NCBI RefSeq assembly: GCF_041929235.1
Contig: NZ_JBHFNP010000047.1
Coordinates: 3,533 to 67,532, forward strand
Reading direction: 5' to 3'
Source of the DNA: Microseira sp041929235
GTDB lineage: Bacteria > Cyanobacteriota > Cyanobacteriia > Cyanobacteriales > Aerosakkonemataceae
Length of the DNA stretch: 64,000 nucleotides
How positions within the stretch are numbered: position 1 is the stretch's first letter; every line of letters begins with the position of its first letter. The notes under the pieces are model-generated. The model was not told the DNA's origin. It was given only the letters and a program-made list of their open reading frames with translations, and searched no databases. The translations under genes and the position numbers were made by a program. Shown piece by piece: positions 1 through 8,954 of this stretch.

Positions 1-90
1 GGATCGATCGGTGCATAGAACTAAATCCCTTGTAATTGATAGCACAATTTGAACCAGTTGTAGCAATTTAGTCGAGAATGGGTATAATCT

Positions 91-528
91 GTGGAACTTT
101 CATGTAAAAGTGAATACGCGCTTTTAGCTTTATTGGAACTGGCAATTTCTTACAATGAAGGCGAGCCATTGCAAATTCGGCAGATTGCCGCTAAACAAAA
201 TATTCCTGACCGATATTTAGAACAACTGCTGGCTACTTTGAGGCGCTGCGGTTTGGTGCGTAGCCAACGCGGGGCAAAAGGTGGCTATTTTTTGGGTCGG
301 GAACCCTGGAAAATTACCCTACTGGAGGTGGTGTCCTGTTTGGAAGGATTAGATCCGCAATCCTCTAAACTTGATACCAAACCAAAAACAGTAGAAAGTG
401 CCGTACTGCGAGAAATATGGCATGAAGGGATTGAAGCTGCTTATTCAGTTTTGCAAAAATACACGCTACAAGATATGCGCGAGAAGCGAGATTCAAGGCG
501 TCAGCTGGATATTATGTATTACATCTAA
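91..528 (+). CDS. Rrf2-family transcriptional regulator
   Basis: A 145-residue winged-helix regulator of the Rrf2 family. Residues 1-80 carry the typical N-terminal helix-turn-helix, with the family pattern of an early S-x-Y-A-L-x-A-L-L stretch, a P-D-R-Y-L-E-Q-L recognition helix near residues 39-46 and a wing with RSQRGAKGGYFL near residues 58-69. The three clustered cysteines that bind an Fe-S cluster in IscR are absent; the cysteines at 5, 53 and 83 are scattered. The start is GTG at 91. Rrf2 proteins of this type are often found beside cysteine synthase genes in cyanobacteria, and a cysteine synthase pseudogene follows here, so a role in sulfur or cysteine control is inferred. The reading frame is intact although its neighbour has decayed. 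Confidence 0.88.
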   Translation: MELSCKSEYALLALLELAISYNEGEPLQIRQIAAKQNIPDRYLEQLLATLRRCGLVRSQRGAKGGYFLGREPWKITLLEVVSCLEGLDPQSSKLDTKPKTVESAVLREIWHEGIEAAYSVLQKYTLQDMREKRDSRRQLDIMYYI

Positions 529-692
529 TTGGTAATGGGTAATTGGTGATTGGTAATTGGTTAAAATCTTACCGATGGCGAAGGACGAACTCAGAAACCG
601 GGTTTCAAGCTGCGATCTCTTTTTCCTAGAAACCCGGTTTCTTTGCGTAAGTCGTGGATCTATTACCCATTACCGATTACCCATTACCGATT
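528..692. repeat. Composite intergenic repeat: TAATGGG/TTGGTAA heptamers around two AGAAACC-GGTTTCT hairpin motifs
   Basis: Positions 530-562 hold tandem copies of GGTAATTGGT-type heptamers and 661-692 hold the complementary ATTACCCATTACCGATT type. Between them lie AGAAACCGGGTTT (593-605) and AGAAACCCGGTTTCT (628-642). The two arms could fold over each other. The same motifs recur at many intergenic sites in this window. Confidence 0.8.
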
Positions 693-1338
693 ATGGGAAT
701 TGCCCGCGATATTACAGAATTAGTCGGTCGGACACCGCTGGTACAATTGAACCGCATCGCTCAATCGGAAGGCTGCATGGCACGAATTGTGGTGAAATTA
801 GAGGGAATGAACCAGGCGGCTGCGGTTAAAGACCGCATTGGTGCGAGTACGATCGATGTAGCAGAGAAAGAAGGATCGATCGCACCGGGTAAAACCGTTT
901 TGCTGGAACCAACTTGGGGAAATACGGGTATTGTGCTGGCAATGGTGGTGGCAGCACCTGGTTATCGCTTAATTTTAACGATGCCGGAAACCATGAGCAG
1001 CGAAACAAGGGCGATTTTGCGCGCTTATGGTGCCGAATTGGAACTGACGCTTGGTATTGAGGGCATGACTGGGGCAATAAGACGGGCGCAGGAAATTTGG
1101 GAAACGATGCCCGATGCTTATATGTTGCAGCAGTTTCGCAACCCAGCCAAAGCCAAAATTGATCGCGAGACGACCGCTGAAAGTTGATTTAATTGATCGG
1201 GTAATCGCCGTGACCGATGAGGAAGCGATCGCTTACGGGCGCCGTCTCGCCCGCGAAGAAGGACGCAGAACGCTATTTAAGCACGCCCCTGTTCCAAGAT
1301 CCAGAATCCAAGTTTTCCGTTTTGCCTATAAAGCTTGA
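693..1338 (+). pseudogene. cysK: Cysteine synthase (O-acetylserine sulfhydrylase A) pseudogene
   Basis: The ATG at 693 opens a protein matching the N-terminal half of cyanobacterial CysK: DITELVGRTPLVQLNRI, then a PLP-lysine region reading AAAVKDRIG, then the phosphate-binding loop, then YMLQQFRNPAKAKI. Three kinds of damage are visible. Near 1175 the frame meets a stop, and the homologous sequence resumes in another frame with KVDLIDRVIAVTDEEAIAYG, after loss of about 60 codons. After LAREEG (about 1260) about 50 further codons are missing, and the C-terminal ERYLSTPLFQDPE appears in a third frame. The normally invariant TSGNTG loop reads TWGNTG. The gene therefore cannot make a working enzyme. 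The missing lengths are estimates from memory of the family. Confidence 0.85.
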
Positions 1339-1491
1339 CAATTTATCTAAAAAATGGTATTAAATCCCGTGGTTTCAAAAGCTGTGTTTGCAGACTCGTG
1401 GGAAATTTTTACAATCGAAAATGTTCTTTGCGTTTAAGGGAAGCTGCTTTACAGGCGGCTGAACTCCCGTCGATTTGTAAGGCAGCTAAAA

Positions 1492-2169
1492 ATGAGAGAT
1501 CAAAACTACTACGAAACGCTAAAAGTTAGTCAGAAAGCGACACAAGCAGAAATCAAGCAAGCTTATCGCCGTTTGGCGAAGCAGTTTCACCCAGATACAC
1601 AAAAGGAAACGGCAGATAGCGATCGCATCGTTGAGATCAATGCTGCTTATGAGGTGTTGGGAGATCCAACGCGGCGACAGTCTTACGATCGGCAAATATC
1701 GGGCAACTCGGCAGTTGCATCGGCAACGGCGCAAAAACAACCCCAAAAGCGGCGACCAGCTGCGCCGGACATCGACGCTCAAATTCAACTATGGCTGGCT
1801 CAAGTGTATCAGCCGGTGAATCGCTTGCTCTCTCGCATTCTCAATCCCCTACAATCGCAGATCGACGAACTATCTGCCGATCCGTTTGATGATCAACTTT
1901 TGGAAGCGTTTCAGGATTATCTGAACAACTGCCGCCAGTTTTTAAGCGAAGCGCAGAAAATTTTTCGTTCCATGCCTAACCCCTCCCCAGTCGCTGGTGC
2001 GGCGGCAAACCTTTACTACTGCCTCGATCGCGTGGGGGATGGAATTGAGGAGTTTAACTTTTTTACCGCCAACTACGACGATAGCTACCTGCACGCGGGT
2101 CGCGAAATGTTTAGAATTGCCGCTGGACTGCGCCGGGAAGCCCAATATGCCTTGAGAAATGTGACTTGA
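1492..2169 (+). CDS. J-domain (DnaJ-like) protein
   Basis: A 225-residue protein with an N-terminal J domain (residues about 5-66), including YYETLKVSQKATQAEIKQAY, the HPD tripeptide in KQFHPDTQ, and a closing EVLGDPTRRQSYDR. The HPD loop is what stimulates the ATPase of DnaK-type Hsp70 proteins. There is no Gly/Phe-rich region and no zinc-finger domain, so this is a class C co-chaperone rather than DnaJ itself. The segment at residues 67-90 is rich in Ala/Gln/Lys and likely flexible. Residues 95-220 form a largely helical domain I do not recognise by name. The ATG at 1492 is the first start in frame that precedes the J domain. The specific client is unknown. Confidence 0.85.
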   Translation: MRDQNYYETLKVSQKATQAEIKQAYRRLAKQFHPDTQKETADSDRIVEINAAYEVLGDPTRRQSYDRQISGNSAVASATAQKQPQKRRPAAPDIDAQIQLWLAQVYQPVNRLLSRILNPLQSQIDELSADPFDDQLLEAFQDYLNNCRQFLSEAQKIFRSMPNPSPVAGAAANLYYCLDRVGDGIEEFNFFTANYDDSYLHAGREMFRIAAGLRREAQYALRNVT

Positions 2170-2468
2170 ATAGTTCTTCAAGTTGCATCTATCTCAGGGT
2201 AGAGACGCGGGATACGCAAGGGCGCGCACGCTGCGCGATCGCCATCCCAAAGAAACTTCTACCCATCCTATTGAAAGGATAATGGTATCCAAGGGGTTCA
2301 ACCCAGCTTCATTTTGGGCGAAATTAGTTTATTCTGAAAAAGGGCTTTATCTAACTTAACAATTCCCACCCCGCGACTTTAGCGTACTCGCTCCAGTTGT
2401 TGACCCAGGAGGACAGGTCTTCTGTCGAAACTGGTTAGCTAATTTGGACAAAAAACTCGATTTTGATT

Positions 2469-3341
2469 ATGAAATGCATCATTAATCGTCGGGCTCAGTT
2501 TTCAGCAAGTCACAGATACTGGTTGCCAGAACTGAGTGAAGTCGAAAACATTCAGCAATTTGGTGCCTGCTCTCGTGCGCCAGGACACGGACATAACTAC
2601 GTCCTATTTGTCTACATGGCTGGTGAATTGGATGAGTACGGTATGGTGCTGAACTTATCTGATGTCAAGCATGTAATCAAACGGGAAGTTACTAGCCAAC
2701 TGGATTTTTCCTATCTCAACGATATCTGGTCGGAATTTCAACAAACGCTGCCAACAACCGAAAATATAGCGCGGATAATTTGGCAGCGACTGGCACCATA
2801 CTTGCCAATTGTGCGAATTCAACTGTTTGAACATCCTGAACTTTGGGCAGATTATCTAGGAGATGGAATGGAAGCTTACCTCACACTTAGCACCCACTTT
2901 AGTGCGGCGCACCGACTGGCGCGTCCGGACCTCAGCTATGAGGAAAACTGCGAAATTTACGGCAAGTGCGCTCGTCCGAACGGTCACGGTCACAATTACC
3001 ATTTAGAAGTAACCATCAAAGGCGAAATCAACGAACGCACTGGCATGATCGTCGATTTGGGCGCATTACAGAAAGCGATCGACGATCTTGTAGTCGCTCC
3101 TTTGGATCACACTTTCTTGAATAAAGATATCCCTTACTTCGCCAAGGTTGTTCCTACGGCTGAAAATATTGCTGTCTATATTGGCAACTTACTGAATCAG
3201 CCAATTCGGGAATTAGGGGCTAAATTGTACAAGGTTAAGTTGATTGAAAGCCCGAATAACTTCTGCGAAGTTTACGCATCTGACTTGCCTGAAAGTGCAA
3301 TCGATCATCGCAAGATAGAACCGATTTTACTGCGCCTGTAA
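2469..3341 (+). CDS. Tandem-domain 6-pyruvoyl-tetrahydropterin synthase / QueD-like protein
   Basis: Two PTPS/QueD domains in one chain of 290 residues. Domain 1 (about residues 1-138) has FSASHRYW, CSRAPGHGHNY and TTENIA. Domain 2 (about 140-285) has FSAAHRLA, CARPNGHGHNY, the catalytic LDHTFLN and TAENIA. The zinc-binding His plus HGH and the catalytic Cys are present in both halves, but the catalytic LDH motif of domain 1 reads LDFSYLN, so that half has lost the catalytic histidine. The family makes tetrahydropterins or the queuosine precursor 6-carboxytetrahydropterin. I chose ATG 2469 over an in-frame TTG at 2463. A 20-bp perfect inverted repeat follows the gene. Confidence 0.88.
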   Translation: MKCIINRRAQFSASHRYWLPELSEVENIQQFGACSRAPGHGHNYVLFVYMAGELDEYGMVLNLSDVKHVIKREVTSQLDFSYLNDIWSEFQQTLPTTENIARIIWQRLAPYLPIVRIQLFEHPELWADYLGDGMEAYLTLSTHFSAAHRLARPDLSYEENCEIYGKCARPNGHGHNYHLEVTIKGEINERTGMIVDLGALQKAIDDLVVAPLDHTFLNKDIPYFAKVVPTAENIAVYIGNLLNQPIRELGAKLYKVKLIESPNNFCEVYASDLPESAIDHRKIEPILLRL

Positions 3342-3359
3342 TTGGTGATTTTAGATTTG

Positions 3360-3419
3360 AGATAAGAGACTTGCAGATTTTAGATTAAATTAAATCTGCA
3401 ATCTGCAAGTCTCTTATCT
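3360..3419. terminator. Perfect 20-bp inverted repeat between convergent genes
   Basis: AGATAAGAGACTTGCAGATT at 3360-3379 is exactly complementary to 3400-3419, with a 20-base AT-rich loop. It lies between the convergent pterin-synthase and PhoX-like genes, so a bidirectional terminator is the simplest reading. No long T tract follows, so the role is inferred. Confidence 0.65.
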
Positions 3420-3430
3420 GTAATTCCCAA

Positions 3431-5557
3431 TTACCCAAAAACAAAACTGGTGTTACTGAGAACGCTGACTTGAACTCCATTGACGATCGCTAAGTCTTTG
3501 CTCAAGTAACTAATCACAACGTCACCACCTTTTTGGGCGATCGTGAGGGAGCTACTATTGTTGATTCCCAAACCATTGATGCCAATAACATCAGTACCGG
3601 CTTTAAAATCGGTGATAGTGCTAGCATCTGTGGGAAGTACCGCATTGACGATCCAAAACTGATCCTTGCCCTCGCCGCCGGTAAGGGTGTTAGAACCAGT
3701 ACCAGCGTAGAGAACATCGTTGCCTTTGTCGCCGAACAGGCGATCGCCCGACCCGCCAATCATGGTGTCGCTATCCTGACCGCCGTACAGCACGTTGCCC
3801 CCCGCACCCGTAGAGGCATTGATATAATCGCTACCCTGTCCGCCATAGAGGGTGCAAGCTTTGCCAGCTAACAGCAGATCGTTGCCCTTATCGCCGGATA
3901 TCAAATCCTTTGTGCCGCCGATAATGGTATCGTTTCCTTGCCCGCCAAACAGCGTATTATTCGTCCCGCCCGAAGCATCGATCGAGTCGTTACCCCCGTA
4001 ACCGAAAACCAATTCGTTTCCTTTAGCAGTTAGCTTATCGGGTCCCTGCCACATCGCCATAATTAGCTGACCGCCCTCGACGTAGTTGCCTTTCATCGTC
4101 TCGCGGTCTCTGATGGTATGCGCCTGTACGTCAAACAGGTAAAAGTTTCGACCCTTGCCAACTTCCACAATGCCGGAGGTTTCCCACTCACCGGGTTCGC
4201 TAGTATTATCAAATTCTTCGCCAGCGGCGCTTTCGTCAATTTCGGCAACAAAGGTAACTTTGTCGGTGGCGATGTCGTATAGCCACATGCCAGCTTCCCG
4301 CGCCCTGGCCCTCATCACATCGCCGCCAAAGGCCGTTTCGTCTTCCTGTATCATTATCTGACCTTTGGTATCAACGACAATGTTGTCATAACTGACACCC
4401 GTGTCCATGCCGCCGATGAGGATTGTTTCAAAGTTAGATATTGGCGCAGTTGGATCGGTAGGATTGAGGGTGAAGCGATACATTCTACCGTAAGGGTTTT
4501 CTGCTTCAGCTGGAGTACTGGCTTTGCCGCCGCCTGCTTTATCGTTGGTTCCCGTTGTCACAAAGTAGAAAGTGCCGGGGTTGTTAGGGTCTTCGGAAAT
4601 ATCTTCCGGGCGGCGGAAGTTAGTAGAACGACCGGACGCATCCACCCAGTCGCTGAGAACTTTGCCCGTTGTATCTAAGGCTATATCTTTGGGGACGGGC
4701 GTCCAAGTGGCTTTGGTTCTTACCCCTTCTGGCAGAGTTTCGTTGTCGTATCCATCGACTTTCAGCACGTACAATTGACCATCTTTAAACCCGTTAGGGT
4801 CTTGGGCAGTTTGCTGCCCCACGAACATATAAACTTCGCCGTTGCCGAAGTCTTCTGTGCTGAACAATACGGTTCTTTCGGAATTTGTTGCCCGATACTG
4901 GGAAGCGGAAATGGTATTTTCTCTCGCAAAGCGACCAAATCCATCAAGTCCTATGGCTACGCCATCGGGCAATACCGCCCAACTACGACTGGGAGACTCA
5001 CCCGTGGCACTATTGGTTGTGGTTTCTTCAGGTATGAAATAGACGGGAATTGACTGACCTTTTGCATCAACGAAGCCACTTTCTGCTAAATAGGCAGAAC
5101 ACAAGCGAGTCAAACTAAACTCTCTGCCATTGGCGGCGTTTACGTAGGTTCCCTTCGAGGTGTTTAAGAAATACTCCCCAGTATTATCTACTAACCTCTC
5201 GATTAAGTTCTTACCCCCGATAGGGTTCCAGTTTTTATCAAATACAAATAACGATACTCTCGCTCCTTGGATTCTGCCAGGGACGGTGGGGGAAATATCC
5301 GAGGTAATGGGATTGCCTTGTGTATTAACCGCAGCAATTTCATGATTTAAGAAAACATAATAGTTGTCTCTGGTTTCAAATAAACCCATACCATCTGGAA
5401 TCCCCGTCAGGGCAAAATTTCTACCCGTTACGACTCTAAAGTTTCCTACCGTTCCTTCAATTAAAGAAACTTGATCGCCTACGGTCAGTAGAGGGATAAA
5501 GTTGAAGCCAGGATTGCCGGGAACATTTCTGATGTAGGGATTAGCGTTGCTTACCAT
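3431..5557 (-). CDS. PhoX-like (DUF839) secreted phosphatase with C-terminal RTX calcium-binding repeats
   Basis: About 708 residues. The N-terminal two thirds match the PhoX/DUF839 beta-propeller phosphatase family, which uses Ca and Fe cofactors and releases phosphate from organic esters outside the cell: NHEI near the start, RRPEDI, GGMDTGVSYDNIVVD, IQEDE and GMWLYD. Residues after about 515 are RTX nonapeptides (FGGQGNDTI, SGDKGNDLL, YGGQGSDYI, FGDKGNDVL), followed by a hydrophobic C-terminal tail of the type-I-secretion kind. No Sec signal peptide is seen. Start: an in-frame ATG at 5620 would add 21 basic residues, but ATG 5557 has a GAGG about 12 nt upstream and gives a typical MVSNANPYIR start. 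The next gene upstream is a 5'-nucleotidase, which suggests a phosphate-scavenging pair. Confidence 0.88.
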   Translation of the reverse strand: MVSNANPYIRNVPGNPGFNFIPLLTVGDQVSLIEGTVGNFRVVTGRNFALTGIPDGMGLFETRDNYYVFLNHEIAAVNTQGNPITSDISPTVPGRIQGARVSLFVFDKNWNPIGGKNLIERLVDNTGEYFLNTSKGTYVNAANGREFSLTRLCSAYLAESGFVDAKGQSIPVYFIPEETTTNSATGESPSRSWAVLPDGVAIGLDGFGRFARENTISASQYRATNSERTVLFSTEDFGNGEVYMFVGQQTAQDPNGFKDGQLYVLKVDGYDNETLPEGVRTKATWTPVPKDIALDTTGKVLSDWVDASGRSTNFRRPEDISEDPNNPGTFYFVTTGTNDKAGGGKASTPAEAENPYGRMYRFTLNPTDPTAPISNFETILIGGMDTGVSYDNIVVDTKGQIMIQEDETAFGGDVMRARAREAGMWLYDIATDKVTFVAEIDESAAGEEFDNTSEPGEWETSGIVEVGKGRNFYLFDVQAHTIRDRETMKGNYVEGGQLIMAMWQGPDKLTAKGNELVFGYGGNDSIDASGGTNNTLFGGQGNDTIIGGTKDLISGDKGNDLLLAGKACTLYGGQGSDYINASTGAGGNVLYGGQDSDTMIGGSGDRLFGDKGNDVLYAGTGSNTLTGGEGKDQFWIVNAVLPTDASTITDFKAGTDVIGINGLGINNSSSLTIAQKGGDVVISYLSKDLAIVNGVQVSVLSNTSFVFG

Positions 5558-5995
5558 TGATTGGCTATGCCTCTGTTTTAATGAAAATTTTTTGCACTTC
5601 CAAATATTTCGATTTGGCAAAGTCGTTTAGTAACTTTGAATAAACGTGCAAATATTAATATCTCGCCACATAGTTAAGGCTTGAATAGGAAAACCCTATG
5701 GGTAAATTAAGAAAATGCTATGAGGAAATTAACTAAAATATGTTGAATATATATAATTTTTATCAGCTTTTTTTACAAAAATTAACTAAATAACTTAAAA
5801 AAGTTTTTGAATTTATGCTATGAGTAATGAGCAGTTATAGGTGATATAATATCTGGTAGATAATACCGTTCGTAGTGAGTAATAAAGTCCTCATTCTCTT
5901 GTTGGTTAAGGACTGAAGTCCTTACTACGAACCTGAAATTGCCGATGGCAGATAGGAATTAAATGGAAAATCTGCCATCGGCAAGGGTTAAATTG
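5558..5995. other. AT-rich intergenic region with two hairpins; promoter region of the PhoX-like gene
   Basis: About 440 bases with no supported gene. Positions 5640-5830 are very AT-rich and probably hold the minus-strand promoter of the PhoX-like gene, but I could not place -10/-35 boxes or a convincing Pho box. An inverted repeat with arms GTTCGTAGT and ACTACGAAC spans 5868-5932; the inner GGACTGAAGTCC motif is a recurring small repeat. Confidence 0.6.
5941..5982 (-). terminator. Hairpin terminator of the 5'-nucleotidase gene
   Basis: GCCGATGGCAGAT at 5941-5953 pairs perfectly with ATCTGCCATCGGC at 5970-5982. It lies 14 bases beyond the stop codon of the minus-strand nucleotidase gene, and the transcript reads on into a T-rich stretch. 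Confidence 0.65.
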
Positions 5996-8656
5996 CTAGA
6001 AAATGGCAGGTTGATTTGTTGTCAAAGTAGGTACGCCTGGTAGAAAAGGGATCGCATCCCTTTCCCCATTACCCATCTCATTGAGGTCAAAATTGAACGC
6101 GCCTCTGGTTGACATGCTGGCGGGATGGGAAATCGGTAGGAAGGAAAGAGGCGAGGATGCAGGGAAAAAGGTTTTCGGGAGGATATCGGTAGCGAGAGGA
6201 TGGGGTGCGTTTCCCATATCCCCAGTCAGAATATCGCCAACATCGGCGACTCGCGTGGCGGTGCGACTAATCCCGGCAATTACAGTATCGTTGCGGGCGG
6301 CAAGGTTTTGAATGCGGGTATCTTGCGCTACATCCACATCGGGGATGTTAAAGGGAGTTGCGTTAAAATTTGCAGTCAAAAAGTCTCGCAAAGCTTGCTG
6401 TTCGCCAAGTCCCGTATCGATGCGGTTGGTTGCGGGGAAATTGGGGAATGGGTATCCATCGCCACCACCTGCCAAAAAGTTTAACGTGACGATGCGGAAA
6501 GTGCGGTTGGGGTCGCCAACGACTTGACCGTTTTGAACGATAGTATCGGTTGTTCTGCCATTGCTATCTTTAAGCGCAATCGAAACAACGCGACTGTTTG
6601 CAGGTCTATTTGGATCGAAGCTAAACGCCAATCCTCCCACTTGGGGGAACCTTCCCGGCGTCCGTCCAGGTGCGGTATCTGAGACTCCATGTTCGAGGAC
6701 TTGCTTTAACTGCTGGGCGGTTAAAGTTAGTAGGGTTAGCTGGTTATTAAATCTGAGACTATTTTCGATATCTAATTGGGAAATTTGACCCGCTTCTTTT
6801 CCGGCGATGGGGTTAGCAACGGGAGGAATTCTTTGTCCTGCATTTGGGTCGTTACCGCCACCACCAACAACAGCACCGATAGACTCGCGAATACCGCCGC
6901 CATTTTTGATCGAAATAACGACACCAGGGTCATTTCTTCTAACCGCAGCTAAGCTAGCATCTGCTGTCAAGTTGCCTAAGTTTGTTTCTTCAGTGCGGAC
7001 AGAGTTTCTGTCGCCGTTGAGATAGACATTTGTTCGCCCAAAAAGCTGACTATCTTTGGTGACGATTACGTTTCGCAATGCTTGGGTAACTTGGACAATT
7101 TTTGGATCTGGGGCAAAGTTGCCGGTGTCAGCGACGCCGCGATCGTCGGTGGCGTAAGCACCGTTAATTAATGGATCGAAACTGGCGGGAACAATTCTGC
7201 CTTGGGGGTCAAATTCGGCAACTAAACGTCCGACATAGCGGTAGTTTGCGGCAGTATTTACTACTGCGATTGGTTCGCCACTTGCCGATGTTCTGATAAT
7301 GGGATAAACCCCTGCGGCAGTGTCTCCAACTCGCAAGCGATCGCTCTCATCTGCTAATAGCGTGTGGGAACCTCCGGCGACGATAATATCGACATTTCGC
7401 AGACGACTGGCGAGGTTGACTTCAATATCCAATTGCTGCATGTGCGCCAGCAGGATAACTTTATTAATACCTTGACCAGTTAAAGCATCGACTGAAGGTT
7501 GGATGCTAGCTGCCAAAGCATCTAAATCTTGCGGGTTAGAGGGTGAAACTCTCACATCGCCAGGAGAGGAAATGCTGCGTAACGTTGGCGTTGTTGCGCC
7601 GACAATACCGAATCTTTCACCCCCAAGGTCAACTACAGTACTTTTGGCGATGCTATTAGGAATAGTATTTGCTTCTCTGCCATCAGCTACGACTAAATCG
7701 CGCAAGTTGGCATCGGGACTGAAATCCAGATTCGCGCCCAGAAAGGGGAAAGCTGTACCTGTGTATTCGCGATCGCGGGCAATTAAAACCCTAACTTGGT
7801 TTGTTCCTTGGTCAAATTCATGGTTGCCAAATGCACTCGCTTGAATTCCCAATGCATTGAGAATGGCAATATCGCCGCGTCCGATATTTTCCCTGCCCAA
7901 AACAGGTCTTAAACTGGGGTCGCTACTCGCGGCAAAAAAGGGACTGGGAATATAATTATCGCCGCTAGAAAGCGTTAAAGTTTGGTTGGGATATTGGGCG
8001 CGGAGTGCGTTTAAAACTGAGGAAAAACGCGGCGCGTCGTCTAACGCGGCAACCCCTGCTTCAAAGTCCGAAGCGTGTAAAAGTTGCAGGACAAAACTGC
8101 CCGGTCTTGTTCCCGGTGCGGCGATACGACCTTGGGTTGCTCCCACTTGTACGTAGTGTTGAAATGCACTCTTGCTTCTTCCTTGTGTTATTTCTTGTCT
8201 GACATCCGGGTATAGATCTAAATAATAGTTGGGATTGAATAGGGTACTGGGTTGACGGTTTTGGAATTGTCCTATTTCAATGAAATGTTGAAACGCGCTT
8301 CTAAATTTGCCCTCGGCGATCGCTTGCCGGACATCTGGATAGCGCTGGAGATAAAAGTTAGCGTTAAATAAACGACTGGGTTCGCGGTTTTCAAATTGCC
8401 CGAATTGCCGGAAGTGTTGAAAAGCGCTGCTAATTTTGCCATCGTTTACCGCTTGACGGACATCAGCATATTGCTGCAAGTAAAACTCGCTATTAAACAA
8501 GACACTGGGGTCGCGGTTTTCAAATTGCCCCTGGTTGCGGAAGTGTTTAAAGGCACTGCTATTGTTAAGGTTAAAGATTTTAGTGAAATTGGCAAACTCG
8601 TTGTTGCGCTGTAGGTAAAAACTGCTGTCAAAGAAGTCTGCTAGGTTGAAGGTCAT
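5996..8656 (-). CDS. Bifunctional metallophosphatase / 5'-nucleotidase with four N-terminal 43-residue repeats
   Basis: 886 residues. Residues 1-182 are four copies of a roughly 43-residue unit with the core FYLQRYPDVRQAI, then SAFQHF and GQFENR; copies 2-4 are the closest. Residues 185-480 are a calcineurin-like phosphoesterase domain with HASDFEAG, SSGDNYI, FGNHEFDQG, LLAHMQQ and GGSHT metal-ligand motifs. Residues about 520-750 are the 5'-nucleotidase C-terminal domain, with the substrate-binding KNGGGIR loop. Enzymes of this family release phosphate from nucleotides outside the cell. There is no N-terminal signal peptide, so export is unexplained; the C-terminal 50 residues are low in charge and may act in export. 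It lies upstream of the PhoX-like phosphatase on the same strand. Confidence 0.9.
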   Translation of the reverse strand: MTFNLADFFDSSFYLQRNNEFANFTKIFNLNNSSAFKHFRNQGQFENRDPSVLFNSEFYLQQYADVRQAVNDGKISSAFQHFRQFGQFENREPSRLFNANFYLQRYPDVRQAIAEGKFRSAFQHFIEIGQFQNRQPSTLFNPNYYLDLYPDVRQEITQGRSKSAFQHYVQVGATQGRIAAPGTRPGSFVLQLLHASDFEAGVAALDDAPRFSSVLNALRAQYPNQTLTLSSGDNYIPSPFFAASSDPSLRPVLGRENIGRGDIAILNALGIQASAFGNHEFDQGTNQVRVLIARDREYTGTAFPFLGANLDFSPDANLRDLVVADGREANTIPNSIAKSTVVDLGGERFGIVGATTPTLRSISSPGDVRVSPSNPQDLDALAASIQPSVDALTGQGINKVILLAHMQQLDIEVNLASRLRNVDIIVAGGSHTLLADESDRLRVGDTAAGVYPIIRTSASGEPIAVVNTAANYRYVGRLVAEFDPQGRIVPASFDPLINGAYATDDRGVADTGNFAPDPKIVQVTQALRNVIVTKDSQLFGRTNVYLNGDRNSVRTEETNLGNLTADASLAAVRRNDPGVVISIKNGGGIRESIGAVVGGGGNDPNAGQRIPPVANPIAGKEAGQISQLDIENSLRFNNQLTLLTLTAQQLKQVLEHGVSDTAPGRTPGRFPQVGGLAFSFDPNRPANSRVVSIALKDSNGRTTDTIVQNGQVVGDPNRTFRIVTLNFLAGGGDGYPFPNFPATNRIDTGLGEQQALRDFLTANFNATPFNIPDVDVAQDTRIQNLAARNDTVIAGISRTATRVADVGDILTGDMGNAPHPLATDILPKTFFPASSPLSFLPISHPASMSTRGAFNFDLNEMGNGERDAIPFLPGVPTLTTNQPAIF

Positions 8657-8770
8657 AGGCTAATTTGGGTCAGTGGTAATGCGGCATAGCCCAAGAGCGG
8701 CACGCTTGAGTCTACCGGATCAAAGTTAATAATAAGGGATAATTGGCTCAAGAAATGGTTAAGAAACAAA

Positions 8771-8936
8771 AGCAACCCGGTTTCTGTTTAGAAACCGGGT
8801 TGCTTGGCAGATCTCTAGTTCTGTTGGCACGATTTTGCAGAGAAACCCGGTTTCTGTTTAGAAACCGGGTTTCCCAATCGACGATTTTTCAGAGAAACCT
8901 TCAGAGAAACCCGGTTTCTCTAAGAAACCGGGTTTC
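8771..8936. repeat. Three hairpins of the AACCCGGTTTCT-N-AGAAACCGGGTT family
   Basis: Three near-identical palindromes lie at 8771-8804, 8842-8873 and 8904-8936, each with arms like AGAAACCCGG-TTTCT and a short loop, separated by related ATTTTGCAGAG spacers. They fill most of the 298-base gap between the nucleotidase and methyltransferase genes. Single copies recur at 593, 628, 33749, 33794, 54690, 54712 and 57373. Function is unknown; they may end transcription from the methyltransferase gene. Confidence 0.85.
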
Positions 8937-8954
8937 CCAATCACCAAAGTTTGT

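Noticed and set aside
1335..1529. 64-codon open frame between cysK and the J-domain gene
   Set aside because: No start site, no motif, and it overlaps the J-domain start; probably chance.
5640..5830. Possible Pho box (CTTAAC-type units) upstream of the PhoX-like gene
   Set aside because: Units such as CTTAATTT and CTTAACTA are not spaced at 11-base intervals and the region is AT-rich.
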